DNA from: Leifsonia soli
GTDB lineage: Bacteria > Actinomycetota > Actinomycetes > Actinomycetales > Microbacteriaceae
Length of the DNA stretch: 64,000 bases
Assembly: GCF_013408745.1 (NCBI RefSeq)
Contig: NZ_JACCBJ010000001.1
Coordinates: forward strand, 1,302,001 to 1,366,000
Direction of reading: 5' to 3'
Shown: one piece after another, positions 32,948 through 40,911 of the stretch
How positions within the stretch are numbered: position 1 is the first letter of the stretch
Layout: every line of letters begins with the position of its first letter
The notes under the pieces: generated by a model
Told to the model about the DNA's origin: nothing
What the model saw: the letters and a program-made list of their open reading frames with translations, nothing else
Databases searched by the model: none
Translations under genes and position numbers: made by a program

Positions 32948-33655
32948 ATGACACCAGGAACAGGTGTGCGCAGACGCGCCCACGTCGACCTCTCCGTCAT
33001 CCGCTCGACGGCAGCCGCCGCGATCTCGTCCCTCCCCGACTGCACCGCCGATCTCCGCGCCGACGCGTACGGACACGGGCTCATCCCCGTGGCTCGTGCG
33101 CTGACGGATGCGGGGGTCGGCGGTTTTCTCGTCTCCCGGGTCGAGGATGCCGCGGCACTCGCCGACGAGGGTCTGCCCGTCGACGCGGTCGTCGGGAGCG
33201 CCCCTGGCGCATCCCTGCTCGGCCCGGAGCTCTTCGGCCTCGACCTCGAACGACCGCGCCCGGCGGCCATGCGTCTCGAGGGCGAGATCATCGCCGTCAA
33301 ACGCGTCCCCGCCGACCGGGGCGTCTCGTACGGCTACACCTACCGCACGGCCCGGCCCAGCACGCTCGTGCTGGTCGCGCTCGGCTACGCCGACGGCATC
33401 CTGCGCGTCGCCTCCAACAAGGCGCCGGTGAAGGTCGGCGACACCGTCGGCCGCATCACCGGCCGCATCGCCATGGACCAGTTCGTGGTCGACATCGGCG
33501 ACGACACCGCCAGTCCGGGCGATCCGGTCGTCCTGTTCGGCGACCCGGACCGCGGTGAGCCGACGGTGCGGGACTGGGCGGATGCGCTGGGCGTCGCCGC
33601 TCCGGTCATCACAAGCCGGCTCGGCCGCCGCATCGAGAGGACGTACAGCGCGTGA
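32948..33655 (+). CDS. Short alanine-racemase-like protein with intact C-terminal domain but no PLP lysine
   Basis: This 235-residue protein is a shortened fold-type III racemase. The N-terminal motif, normally VKADAYGHG, reads LRADAYGHG, so the PLP-binding lysine is Arg37. About 130 residues of the barrel are missing. The C-terminal domain is complete: VSYGYTYRTA, LGYADG with the second catalytic tyrosine Tyr147, GRIAMDQ and a normal end. The gene overlaps the next one by 4 bases (GTGA). GGAGG directly abuts the ATG. A GTG 18 bases later is an alternative start. It cannot form a normal racemase alone. It may pair with the next protein or be a relic. Confidence 0.8.
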   Translation: MTPGTGVRRRAHVDLSVIRSTAAAAISSLPDCTADLRADAYGHGLIPVARALTDAGVGGFLVSRVEDAAALADEGLPVDAVVGSAPGASLLGPELFGLDLERPRPAAMRLEGEIIAVKRVPADRGVSYGYTYRTARPSTLVLVALGYADGILRVASNKAPVKVGDTVGRITGRIAMDQFVVDIGDDTASPGDPVVLFGDPDRGEPTVRDWADALGVAAPVITSRLGRRIERTYSA

Positions 33656-34728
33656 CCATCGTGGATGCCGTCGCCGAGCCGCTCCCCCGTGCCGTCATCG
33701 ACCTCGCCGCCGTGCGGCACAACGTCGCGCACCTCACCCGCCTCATCGCACCGGCGCAGACGATGCTCGCGGTGAAGGCGGACGCCTACGGCCACGGGCT
33801 GCTCCCGGTCGCCGAGGCCGGCCTCGAAGCCGGAGCGACCTCGCTCGCCGTGCTCGAGATTCCGGCCGGGCTGGTCCTCCGCCGCGCGGGCATCACCGTC
33901 CCGCTGCTCGCCTGGCTGCACGGCCAGGACACCGACTGGCGCGCCGGGATCGAGGCCGACATCGAGCTCGGCGTCTCGGCGCACTGGCAACTGGAGGCCA
34001 TCGCCGCAGCGGGAGCCGACCGCCCAGCGATCGTCCACCTGAAGGTCGATACCGGGCTGAGCCGCAACGGCGCCACCCGGGAGGAGTGGCCCGGCCTGAT
34101 CCGCGCGGCCCTCGAGCTGCAGGAGCGCGGCGTGATCCGCATCCGCGCCGCCTGGTCGCATCTGGCCGACGCCTCGATCGCCGACGACGAGGCCGCCCTC
34201 GCCGAGTTCCGCTCGGCGGTCGTCCAGGCGGAGCGCCTGGGCGCCTCGTTCCGGGTGCTGCACCTGGCCGCGAGCTCGGCGGGCATCCGGATGCCCGAGG
34301 CGCGTTTCGACTTCGTGCGATTCGGCATCGCCGCCTACGGTTTCTCCCCGTTCGACGACTCGACCGGCGGCGAGCTCGGCCTCATCCCGGCGATGCGCCT
34401 GGAGGCTCCGGTCACCGAGATCCACGTCGGAGGCACGACGCACGCCCGCCTCGGGATCGGCTACGCCGACGGCGTGCCGACGCTCGGCATCGCCAAGACG
34501 TCCATCCAGCTGAACGGCCGCCGCTGCCCCGTGATCGAGGTCGCCGCCGACAGCATGCTGGTGGATGCGGGAGCGCACCGGGTCGAGGTCGGAGACACCG
34601 CGATCCTGTTCGGCTCGGGTACGGACGGCGAGCCCACCGCCGAGACCTACGCCGACTGGGCGGAGACGATCGCCGACGAGATGATCACCGGCGTCGCCGC
34701 GCGCGTCCCCCGCGTCTACATCAACTGA
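33652..34728 (+). CDS. Alanine-racemase-family protein with intact barrel and altered C-terminal domain
   Basis: This 358-residue PLP enzyme has the lysine Lys42 in VKADAYGHG and the barrel residues LKVDTGLSRNG (Lys131, Arg138), SH at 169-170 and Arg223 in FVRFGIAAYG. The C-terminal domain keeps LGIGYADG (Tyr271). It has lost the VSYG loop, about 13 residues, and the GRIxMDQ motif reads EVAADSM. Family members racemise alanine, serine or other amino acids. The GTG start overlaps the previous gene, so the two products are probably made together. The tight pairing and nearby cell-wall genes argue for a specialised racemase, possibly for a peptidoglycan diamino acid. Housekeeping alr may lie elsewhere. 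Confidence 0.8.
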   Translation: MTIVDAVAEPLPRAVIDLAAVRHNVAHLTRLIAPAQTMLAVKADAYGHGLLPVAEAGLEAGATSLAVLEIPAGLVLRRAGITVPLLAWLHGQDTDWRAGIEADIELGVSAHWQLEAIAAAGADRPAIVHLKVDTGLSRNGATREEWPGLIRAALELQERGVIRIRAAWSHLADASIADDEAALAEFRSAVVQAERLGASFRVLHLAASSAGIRMPEARFDFVRFGIAAYGFSPFDDSTGGELGLIPAMRLEAPVTEIHVGGTTHARLGIGYADGVPTLGIAKTSIQLNGRRCPVIEVAADSMLVDAGAHRVEVGDTAILFGSGTDGEPTAETYADWAETIADEMITGVAARVPRVYIN

Positions 34729-34743
34729 CCCCCGCCCCTCGCG

Positions 34744-34802
34744 GCCCGAGGTGCGACATCATGTCGCCACTCAGCCCGAGGTGCGACATCATGTCGCCAC
34801 TC
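34744..34802. repeat. Two direct copies of the 29-base CCGAG...CTC palindromic repeat
   Basis: Identical 29-base units lie at 34744-34772 and 34774-34802, period 30. Each contains the perfect palindrome CGACATCATGTCG. A degenerate third piece (GAGTCACCACTCGA) follows at about 34821. The repeats sit between the convergent racemase and gatD-like genes. Confidence 0.85.
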
Positions 34803-34850
34803 GGGGGAAGTAGCGGCGACGAGTCACCACTCGACGGGATCAGGCCCGGG

Positions 34851-35567
34851 TCAGAGGGAGACGCCGAGGCGGTCGGCGATCGCGCGGCGCGCGTTCGTCG
34901 CGTAGCGGTCCACGCGCTCCGTCTGCGGCACCGGGGGAAGCTCGCCGCGCAGTGCGGCGCTGAGCAGGCGGTCGGCCAGCACCGGGTTCATCGGCAGCAG
35001 CGGTCCGTGCAGGTGGGTTCCGATCGAGGAGCCGACCACCACGCCCTCCACCGAGCCGTCGTTGCCCGTGCCGCGCACCACGCGACCGAGCGGCTCAGCG
35101 CCGTCGAGCACGGTGCGGGCCGAGTGGTTCTCGAAGCCGGCGATCGTCGTGCCGTCCGCGAGCCGCACCACGATCTCGCCGACGTGCCGCTTGCCCCCGA
35201 GCGCGGCGCGCGACGGGAACACCGCTGCGCCCGCCAGCACCTCGCCGTCCGGGGTCTCGAGCTGGGTTCCAAGCAGCTGCCAGCCGCCTGCGATCGCAAC
35301 GAACGGCACTCCCGCGTCGCGCCACTGGCGCAGCCGCGGCGCAATCCGCAGCACGTCGTCGTGGACGGCGCGCTGCGCCGAGAGCGGGCCAGAACCGATG
35401 TGAACGATGTCGGCGCTCGCCGGCAGCTCCGCGCCCGGCGCATGGGTCACGACGTCGACCTCGACTCCGCGCCAGCGGGCGCGCTCAGCCAGAGCAAGGA
35501 CATTGCCCGCATCGCCGTTGATCCCGAGCTCGGCCGGGTACAGGTGCAGGATGCGCAGAACGGTCAT
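34851..35567 (-). CDS. GatD-like class I glutamine amidotransferase homologue without the catalytic cysteine
   Basis: This 238-residue protein has the CobB/CobQ-like amidotransferase fold of GatD: GFENHSARTVL, GTHLHGPLLP with the usual triad histidine at 187, and the nucleophile elbow AIAGGWQLLG. The expected cysteine of CGGYQ is Ala93 (codon GCA), and the protein has no cysteine at all, so it cannot hydrolyse glutamine by the normal mechanism. The ATG at 35567 overlaps the murT stop (ATGA). The pair would normally amidate lipid II D-glutamate. Here a non-amidating role is likely. Confidence 0.85.
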   Translation of the reverse strand: MTVLRILHLYPAELGINGDAGNVLALAERARWRGVEVDVVTHAPGAELPASADIVHIGSGPLSAQRAVHDDVLRIAPRLRQWRDAGVPFVAIAGGWQLLGTQLETPDGEVLAGAAVFPSRAALGGKRHVGEIVVRLADGTTIAGFENHSARTVLDGAEPLGRVVRGTGNDGSVEGVVVGSSIGTHLHGPLLPMNPVLADRLLSAALRGELPPVPQTERVDRYATNARRAIADRLGVSL

Positions 35568-36838
35568 CGCTCGCCGCCCTCCAGATCGAGGAAGCCGAGC
35601 TGCTTGCGGATGAGCATCATCTGCTCGTAGTTCACGATCATCGTCTTGGTGCCGCGCGACGGCTTCGGCAGCGCCAGGAACGCCTGCAGCGCGGGCTTCA
35701 GCTCGGGGACGACCTGGTCGACCTCGATGCCGGCGTAGGCGAACCGCGTCGCGAACTGCCAGGCCTTCGTTCCGGACACCACGTCGACGTGGGTCAGCTT
35801 CGACAGGTCGATGTCGTACACCCACGACGGGTCCGGCGTGCCCTCGTCGACGGACACGAACACCTGTTCCGGCGACTCGCTCAGGTAGTCGAGGTTCAGC
35901 TGCAGGCTCGGCGGGTTCTTCATCATGATGATCTCGATGTCCTCGTCGCCGACGTGCAGCGTCTCGCCGCGGCCGTACACCGTGCGGAGCGCGGCCATCG
36001 CGGCGACGACGGCATTCGGCTGGAACCGGTCGCCGAGCAGCCGGCTCGCCGTCGCGGTCGCGCCCGCCGCATCCACCGCGTAGTGCAGGCCGCGCGCGGG
36101 CAGACCGATCCGGACGTTCTCGCCGCCGATGGTCAGCTGCGCGCTCTGCACTTCGAGCTTGCTGACGAACACCGAGGGGATGGGCAGCGCGCCAGCGGCC
36201 GCGCCTGTCAGGTCCTTGACGTTGGCCAGGCCGTTGGGCGACGCCTCGATGATCGACGGCGCCACGGCGAAGGTGGAGACATCCCGCCCCGCCGAGGCCA
36301 GCTCGGCGCCCACCCGGGCGAGGCTGTCGTCGTCCGCGTTCACGACGACGAACTCCGAGGAGCCCTCCGCGATCGAACGCAGCATCCCGATCACACGGGT
36401 CGGCTCGAAGAAGCGGTTCAGCTGGTCGATCTGGACGTTGAGCAGCAGCGAACCGCGCGGCTTCAGAACGCGCGCGAGGTCGACGCCGTAGGCCTCGTCC
36501 ACCTCGATCACACCGACGTCGCCGCGGACGTAGCCGTCGAGCGGAACGTCGGCGAGCAGCGCGGACGCGATGCCCTGCGGCAGGTTACCGCCGGACGGAT
36601 TCGTGAACACGTCGAGCCCGTGCTCGCGCAGGATCGCGGTGAGCATGTTGGTCGTCGTCGACTTGCCGTTCGAGCCGGACACGAACACGACGCCGAGCGG
36701 GAGACGGCTGACCGCGCGCTCCAGGAACTTCGGGGCGATGGCCAGCGCGACCCGGCCGGGGACCGCGGAGCCGCCTCCCCGCAGGCGCAGGAGCCAGCGG
36801 GCGAGGCGGCCGGCGATGACCGCCAGTCGGTACCGCAC
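35564..36838 (-). CDS. MurT-like Mur ligase (DUF1727) lacking the zinc ribbon
   Basis: This 424-residue Mur-ligase-fold protein has the P-loop SGSNGKSTTTNM (about 54-65), the central ligase domain with NVQIDQLNRF, and the C-terminal DUF1727 domain. MurT proteins normally carry four zinc-ribbon cysteines in the middle domain. This one has none, and the segment is VFVSKLEVQSAQLTIGGENV. The family's KNPAG reads KNPPS, and DGRDVSW reads EGTPDPSW. The GTG at 36838 is 4 bases after the sigma factor stop codon. It should still bind ATP and activate a carboxyl group, but the acceptor may not be ammonia. Confidence 0.85.
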   Translation of the reverse strand: MRYRLAVIAGRLARWLLRLRGGGSAVPGRVALAIAPKFLERAVSRLPLGVVFVSGSNGKSTTTNMLTAILREHGLDVFTNPSGGNLPQGIASALLADVPLDGYVRGDVGVIEVDEAYGVDLARVLKPRGSLLLNVQIDQLNRFFEPTRVIGMLRSIAEGSSEFVVVNADDDSLARVGAELASAGRDVSTFAVAPSIIEASPNGLANVKDLTGAAAGALPIPSVFVSKLEVQSAQLTIGGENVRIGLPARGLHYAVDAAGATATASRLLGDRFQPNAVVAAMAALRTVYGRGETLHVGDEDIEIIMMKNPPSLQLNLDYLSESPEQVFVSVDEGTPDPSWVYDIDLSKLTHVDVVSGTKAWQFATRFAYAGIEVDQVVPELKPALQAFLALPKPSRGTKTMIVNYEQMMLIRKQLGFLDLEGGER

Positions 36839-36842
36839 CGGT

Positions 36843-38213
36843 TTACTCGAGGTAGTCGCGCAGCGACTGCGAACGCGACGGGTGACGCAGCTTCGCCATC
36901 GTCTTCGACTCGATCTGGCGGATGCGCTCGCGCGTCACACCGAACGTGTCGCCGATCTGGTCGAGCGTCTTCGGCATCCCGTCGCCGAGGCCGAAGCGCA
37001 TGCGGATCACGCCCGCCTCGCGCTCGGAGAGCGAGTCGAGCAGGCTCTCCAGCTGCTTCTGCAGCATCGTGAAGCCCACCGCGTCGGCCGGGACGACCGC
37101 CTCGGTGTCCTCGATCAGGTCGCCGAACTCACTGTCGCCGTCCTCACCCAGCGGGGTGTGCAGCGAGATGGGCTCGCGACCGTACTTCTGCACCTCGATG
37201 ACCTTCTCCGGGGTCATGTCGAGTTCCTTCGACAGCTCCTCGGGGGTGGGCTCGCGGCCCAGGTCCTGCAGCATCTGACGCTGCACGCGGGCCAGCTTGT
37301 TGATGACCTCCACCATGTGGACCGGGATGCGGATGGTCCGCGCCTGGTCCGCCATCGCGCGGGTGATCGCCTGACGGATCCACCACGTGGCGTAGGTCGA
37401 GAACTTGAAGCCCTTCGTGTAGTCGAACTTCTCGACAGCACGGATGAGGCCCAGGTTGCCCTCCTGGATGAGGTCGAGGAACTGCATCCCGCGACCGGTG
37501 TAACGCTTCGCGAGACTGACCACGAGGCGCAGGTTCGCGCCGAGCAGGTGGCTCTTCGCGCGCTGGCCGTCGCGGGCGACCCACTTCAGCTCGCGCTCGA
37601 GCTCCTTGCTCAGGTTCGGGGTGTTCGCGAGCTTGTCCTCCGCGAACAGACCGGCCTCGATGCGCATGGCGAGCTCGACCTCTTCGGCCGCGTTCAGCAG
37701 CGGGACCTTGCCGATCTGCTTCAGGTAGTCCTTGACCGGGTCGGCCGTCGCGCCGGTGATCGTCGAGGAGTAGACGGGGATGTCGTCGTCCTCGTCCACG
37801 GCGCGCAGCACGAGCGCGTCCGTCGGAAGCGGGATGTCGCCGACCGGGATGGTCACCGCGGGCTTCTTGCCCTCGGCGTCGTCGCCATCGGCGTCGTCGG
37901 AGTCGGCCTCGTCGGTCGTTTCCGTCTCGTCCGCGTCGTCCGCCACCGCGTCGTCGTCCGCGACGACGGCCACGTCCTCCACGTCGATCTCGACCTCGGC
38001 GTCGTCGTCGATCTCGTCGTCGTCCGCCGCACTGCCCTTCGCCTTGCTCGACGCGGTCTGCTTCTTCGCAGCCGTCTTCGTCGCAGCCTTCTTCGGAGCC
38101 GCCTTCGCGGCGGTCTTCCTGGCGGGCTTCGCCGTCTCCTCCGCGGCGACGGTCACGGTCTCGTCGACCTCGACCTCCGCATCGCGGGTCTTCGTTGCTG
38201 CACGGGTTGCCAT
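36843..38213 (-). CDS. sigA: Primary RNA polymerase sigma factor (SigA/HrdB group)
   Basis: This 456-residue sigma-70 protein has region 1.2 ([16 protein letters not shown]), the -10-recognising region 2 ([20 protein letters not shown], then [11 protein letters not shown]), region 3, and region 4.2 ([20 protein letters not shown]). The first about 130 residues are a Lys/Ala-rich, then Asp/Glu-rich, tail. It directs housekeeping transcription. The ATG at 38213 has AAAGGTG upstream. The longer form adds only MKGVH. murT and gatD follow with minimal gaps, suggesting co-transcription. Confidence 0.95.
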   Translation of the reverse strand: MATRAATKTRDAEVEVDETVTVAAEETAKPARKTAAKAAPKKAATKTAAKKQTASSKAKGSAADDDEIDDDAEVEIDVEDVAVVADDDAVADDADETETTDEADSDDADGDDAEGKKPAVTIPVGDIPLPTDALVLRAVDEDDDIPVYSSTITGATADPVKDYLKQIGKVPLLNAAEEVELAMRIEAGLFAEDKLANTPNLSKELERELKWVARDGQRAKSHLLGANLRLVVSLAKRYTGRGMQFLDLIQEGNLGLIRAVEKFDYTKGFKFSTYATWWIRQAITRAMADQARTIRIPVHMVEVINKLARVQRQMLQDLGREPTPEELSKELDMTPEKVIEVQKYGREPISLHTPLGEDGDSEFGDLIEDTEAVVPADAVGFTMLQKQLESLLDSLSEREAGVIRMRFGLGDGMPKTLDQIGDTFGVTRERIRQIESKTMAKLRHPSRSQSLRDYLE

Positions 38214-38449
38214 GTGAACACCTTTCATACCAAGCAGAGGGGCCGGGATCCTGACGGCCGAGCCTGGCTCAGGGTTTGCGTGCGGACACTACTAAGACCC
38301 ATGTCAAGTCCTGGGTGATTGCGCCGGGCATCGTCAAATGCTCCGGCCCAGGGACATGAACGGGTCCAGACGTCAATTATTGCACGCTCCACGTGAGCCC
38401 CCGACCACGTACGGCCATCTCGGATCGAATCGGGACGCCGCCTGCGCCC

Positions 38450-39781
38450 CTACAGCGCTTCGCGCCCGCCGCGCCTCCTCCACGCTCCGACGAGTGCAAC
38501 CCACAGAGGGGCCACTTCTATTCCCTCGTCGTCCTTCAGCCGACGACGCGTGCGGCGGCGTGCGTGCACCAGGAACCCCACTCCGATGCCGACGATCACG
38601 TACTGGATGGCGAACGCCCAGCGGAAGTGGTCCAGCTGGTAGAGCTGCGCATCCCCGCCCGCCCCGTGCGCCTGCACGTCGAGCGAGACGCCGATCAGGA
38701 ACATCATCACGAAGCTGGCGAGGAAGCCGCCGACGTTCACGATGCCGTTCGCGGAGCCGAGGCTGTGCAGCGGGTTGAATGTGCGGGCGAAGTCGAAGCC
38801 GATGAGCGACCCCGGGCCGCCGATCCCGATCGCCGCGATGAGGACGATCACGGTCCAGAGCGGCGGCTGCCCGGGCCAGAGCAGCACCAGCGTCCACGCG
38901 GCCGCCATCAGGCCGACGATCGCGAGCACCAGGTTGCTTCGGCGCATCGGGAAGCGGGCGGTGAGGATGCCGAGGATCGGACCGGAGATGAGGCCGGCGC
39001 CGACGAGCACGGTGAGCAGGGCGGACGCCTCCGCCGGCTCGATGCCGATGGCGAAGACGAGGAACGGGATGCCCCACATCAGGCTGAACACCGTTCCGGA
39101 GGACTGCGTGACGAAGTGCGACCAGAAGCCGAGCTGCGTGCCCGGGCGCGCCAGGCTGATCCGCAGCTGCCGCAGCGAGTCGGACCAGGACACCGGGCGC
39201 GGCCCCTCGCTCGCGCCGACCGGGCGGTCGGTGACCGCGGCGACGATGCCCACCAGGGCGACGACGGAGAGCGCTGCGGCCGTGAGGAAGGCGACCGTCC
39301 AGCCGGAGAGGTGCAGCAGCAGCGCGAAGGGGACGGCCGACAGCACCTGTCCCAGCTGGCCGACGTTGCCGATCCACTGCGACAGCTGCGGGACGATCTT
39401 CCCGCGGAACCACGAGTTGGTGAGCCGCATGAGAGAGGTGAAGACCGTCGCGTCGCCCGCTCCGACCAGGATGCGCCCGACGATCGCGATCGCGATGCTC
39501 GGTGCCAGTGCGACGGCGACCTGTCCGACGACCATCAGAGCGGTGCCCGCGATCATCAGGACGCGCGACCCGATGCGGTCGATGAGCACGCCCACCGGCA
39601 CCTGCATCCCCGCGTAGACGATCAGCTGGACGACCGCGAGGGTGGAGAGGACGGAGGCGGAGACGTGGAAGCGGTCGGTCGCCGCGACCCCGGCGACGCC
39701 GATGGTCGTCCGCTGCATGACCGCGATCAGATACGCGAAGACACCGATCCCGTAGACGATCCAGGAGCGACGCGAGTTCAC
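38450..39781 (-). CDS. MFS transporter
   Basis: This 443-residue protein has twelve predicted membrane helices. The loop 2-3 motif is VPVGVLIDRIGSR, and a long central loop contains TDRPVGASEGPRPVSWSD. The substrate is unknown. The GTG start is 6 bases from TAGGAT, so the transcript is probably leaderless. The spacer up to the sigma factor (38214-38449) holds no gene. A TTGACA-like hexamer there lacks a convincing -10 partner. Confidence 0.85.
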   Translation of the reverse strand: MNSRRSWIVYGIGVFAYLIAVMQRTTIGVAGVAATDRFHVSASVLSTLAVVQLIVYAGMQVPVGVLIDRIGSRVLMIAGTALMVVGQVAVALAPSIAIAIVGRILVGAGDATVFTSLMRLTNSWFRGKIVPQLSQWIGNVGQLGQVLSAVPFALLLHLSGWTVAFLTAAALSVVALVGIVAAVTDRPVGASEGPRPVSWSDSLRQLRISLARPGTQLGFWSHFVTQSSGTVFSLMWGIPFLVFAIGIEPAEASALLTVLVGAGLISGPILGILTARFPMRRSNLVLAIVGLMAAAWTLVLLWPGQPPLWTVIVLIAAIGIGGPGSLIGFDFARTFNPLHSLGSANGIVNVGGFLASFVMMFLIGVSLDVQAHGAGGDAQLYQLDHFRWAFAIQYVIVGIGVGFLVHARRRTRRRLKDDEGIEVAPLWVALVGAWRRRGGREAL

Positions 39782-39787
39782 CGAACG

Positions 39788-39793
39788 ATCCTA
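39788..39793 (-). promoter_or_regulatory. -10 hexamer for leaderless MFS gene
   Basis: TAGGAT, 6 bases, then GTG at 39781. Confidence 0.4.
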
Positions 39794-39853
39794 TGCCCGT
39801 CGTCCGGGCATGCCCGCGCGCGCCGACGCGGACGCGGGGTCAGGCGTAAGCGC

Positions 39854-40783
39854 TCAGCGCTCGCCGCGCCCGTTCTCCTCGTCGCCATGGCGGCGGAAGG
39901 CGAGGAAGTTCTCCAGCTCCGCCGCGATCTCGTCGGCGCTCGGCAGCTCGCCGTCGCTGTCGGTCAGCGGAGAGCGCAGCTGCGTGTCCTCCATATAGGA
40001 GTCGTGCCGCTCCTCCAGCGTGCCGACGAGGCGGCCCAGCTCGGTGTTGCCCGCGACCTGCTCGTCGATGTTCGCGACGAACTCGCGGTCCTCCTGACGC
40101 AGGCGGTCGGTCGGGAAGATGAGGCCCGTCGCCGCGCTGATCGAGTCGAGGGCGGCGATCGCCGCCGCCGGGTACTCGGTGTCGGCGAGGTAGTGCGGGA
40201 TCAGCAGGATGAAACCGGCGATCGGGTACGCCAGCTGCTGCAGGCGGTACTCCAGCAGGTGCAGGGCGTTCGCGGGCACCTGCGTGTGCGGCTTCCAGAT
40301 CGACATGGAGTCGATGAGCTCGGTCCGGTTGCCGCTCACCGTCACCCCGATCGGCCGGGTGTGCGGGACGGGCATCGGGATGGAGTGGACCCAGGTCACG
40401 CTCTTCACCTTGTAGCGCTCGATCAGGCCGAGAACGGCCTCCGTGAACGCCTCCCACCGGAAGTCCGGCTCGAAGCCGGAGAGCAGCAGGAACGGCTGGC
40501 GCAGCTCGTCGTACGCGAGGTACAGCTTGAGCGTCGCCGGCTGGTAGTCGGTGAGGTGGTCCTGATCGAAGTAGATGATGGGACGGCGGGCGCGGTAGTC
40601 GAGCAGGATGTCCGCGTCGAAGGTGGCGACCACCTCGCTGTCGAGCGTGCCGAGCAGATAGGTGCCCAGCTGGCTCACGCCGGAGCCCGCGTCGGCGAAG
40701 CCGGTCAGCCCCGCGACCAGCGGCAATCCCTCCGGCACAGCCAGTGCCGGGTTGAGCTCGAACAGTTCGCCGGGGTCACGCAT
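39854..40783 (-). CDS. PAC2 family protein
   Basis: This 309-residue protein belongs to the PAC2 (proteasome assembly chaperone-like) family. It shows the GLTGFADAGSGVSQLGTYLL start, the ARRPIIYFDQDHLTDYQ segment and the VTWVHSIPMPVPHTRPIGVT block. Bacterial members have unclear roles, and no proteasome genes are in the window. The C-terminal 60 residues are acidic. The start follows TAGAGT by 6 bases (leaderless), divergent from pepA. Confidence 0.88.
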   Translation of the reverse strand: MRDPGELFELNPALAVPEGLPLVAGLTGFADAGSGVSQLGTYLLGTLDSEVVATFDADILLDYRARRPIIYFDQDHLTDYQPATLKLYLAYDELRQPFLLLSGFEPDFRWEAFTEAVLGLIERYKVKSVTWVHSIPMPVPHTRPIGVTVSGNRTELIDSMSIWKPHTQVPANALHLLEYRLQQLAYPIAGFILLIPHYLADTEYPAAAIAALDSISAATGLIFPTDRLRQEDREFVANIDEQVAGNTELGRLVGTLEERHDSYMEDTQLRSPLTDSDGELPSADEIAAELENFLAFRRHGDEENGRGER

Positions 40784-40789
40784 ACCTCA

Positions 40790-40795
40790 ACTCTA
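40790..40795 (-). promoter_or_regulatory. -10 hexamer for leaderless PAC2 gene
   Basis: TAGAGT, 6 bases, then ATG at 40783. Confidence 0.4.
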
Positions 40796-40899
40796 GAGCG
40801 GACCCCGGCGGCGGGAGCCGGGTCTCCGCCGGGTGCGGGAACGCCCACAGCGAACACGGCCGCGGCCCCGACGGGCCGGGACGGCACGCGCGTGCGCGT

Positions 40900-40905
40900 T
40901 AGGGT
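40900..40905 (+). promoter_or_regulatory. -10 hexamer for leaderless pepA
   Basis: TAGGGT, 6 bases, then ATG at 40912. Confidence 0.4.
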
Positions 40906-40911
40906 CGAGAC

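Noticed and set aside
32948..33655. Short racemase gene as a simple pseudogene
   Set aside because: The frame is open, the C-terminal domain is well conserved, and it overlaps the next gene by 4 bases. Decay alone would not keep these. A relic remains possible.
34744..34802. Possible short CRISPR array
   Set aside because: Only two units in direct contact (1-base gap), no spacers of 30-40 bases and no cas genes.
38302..38307. TTGACA upstream of the sigma factor as a promoter -35
   Set aside because: No -10-like hexamer at 16-19 bases on the same strand.
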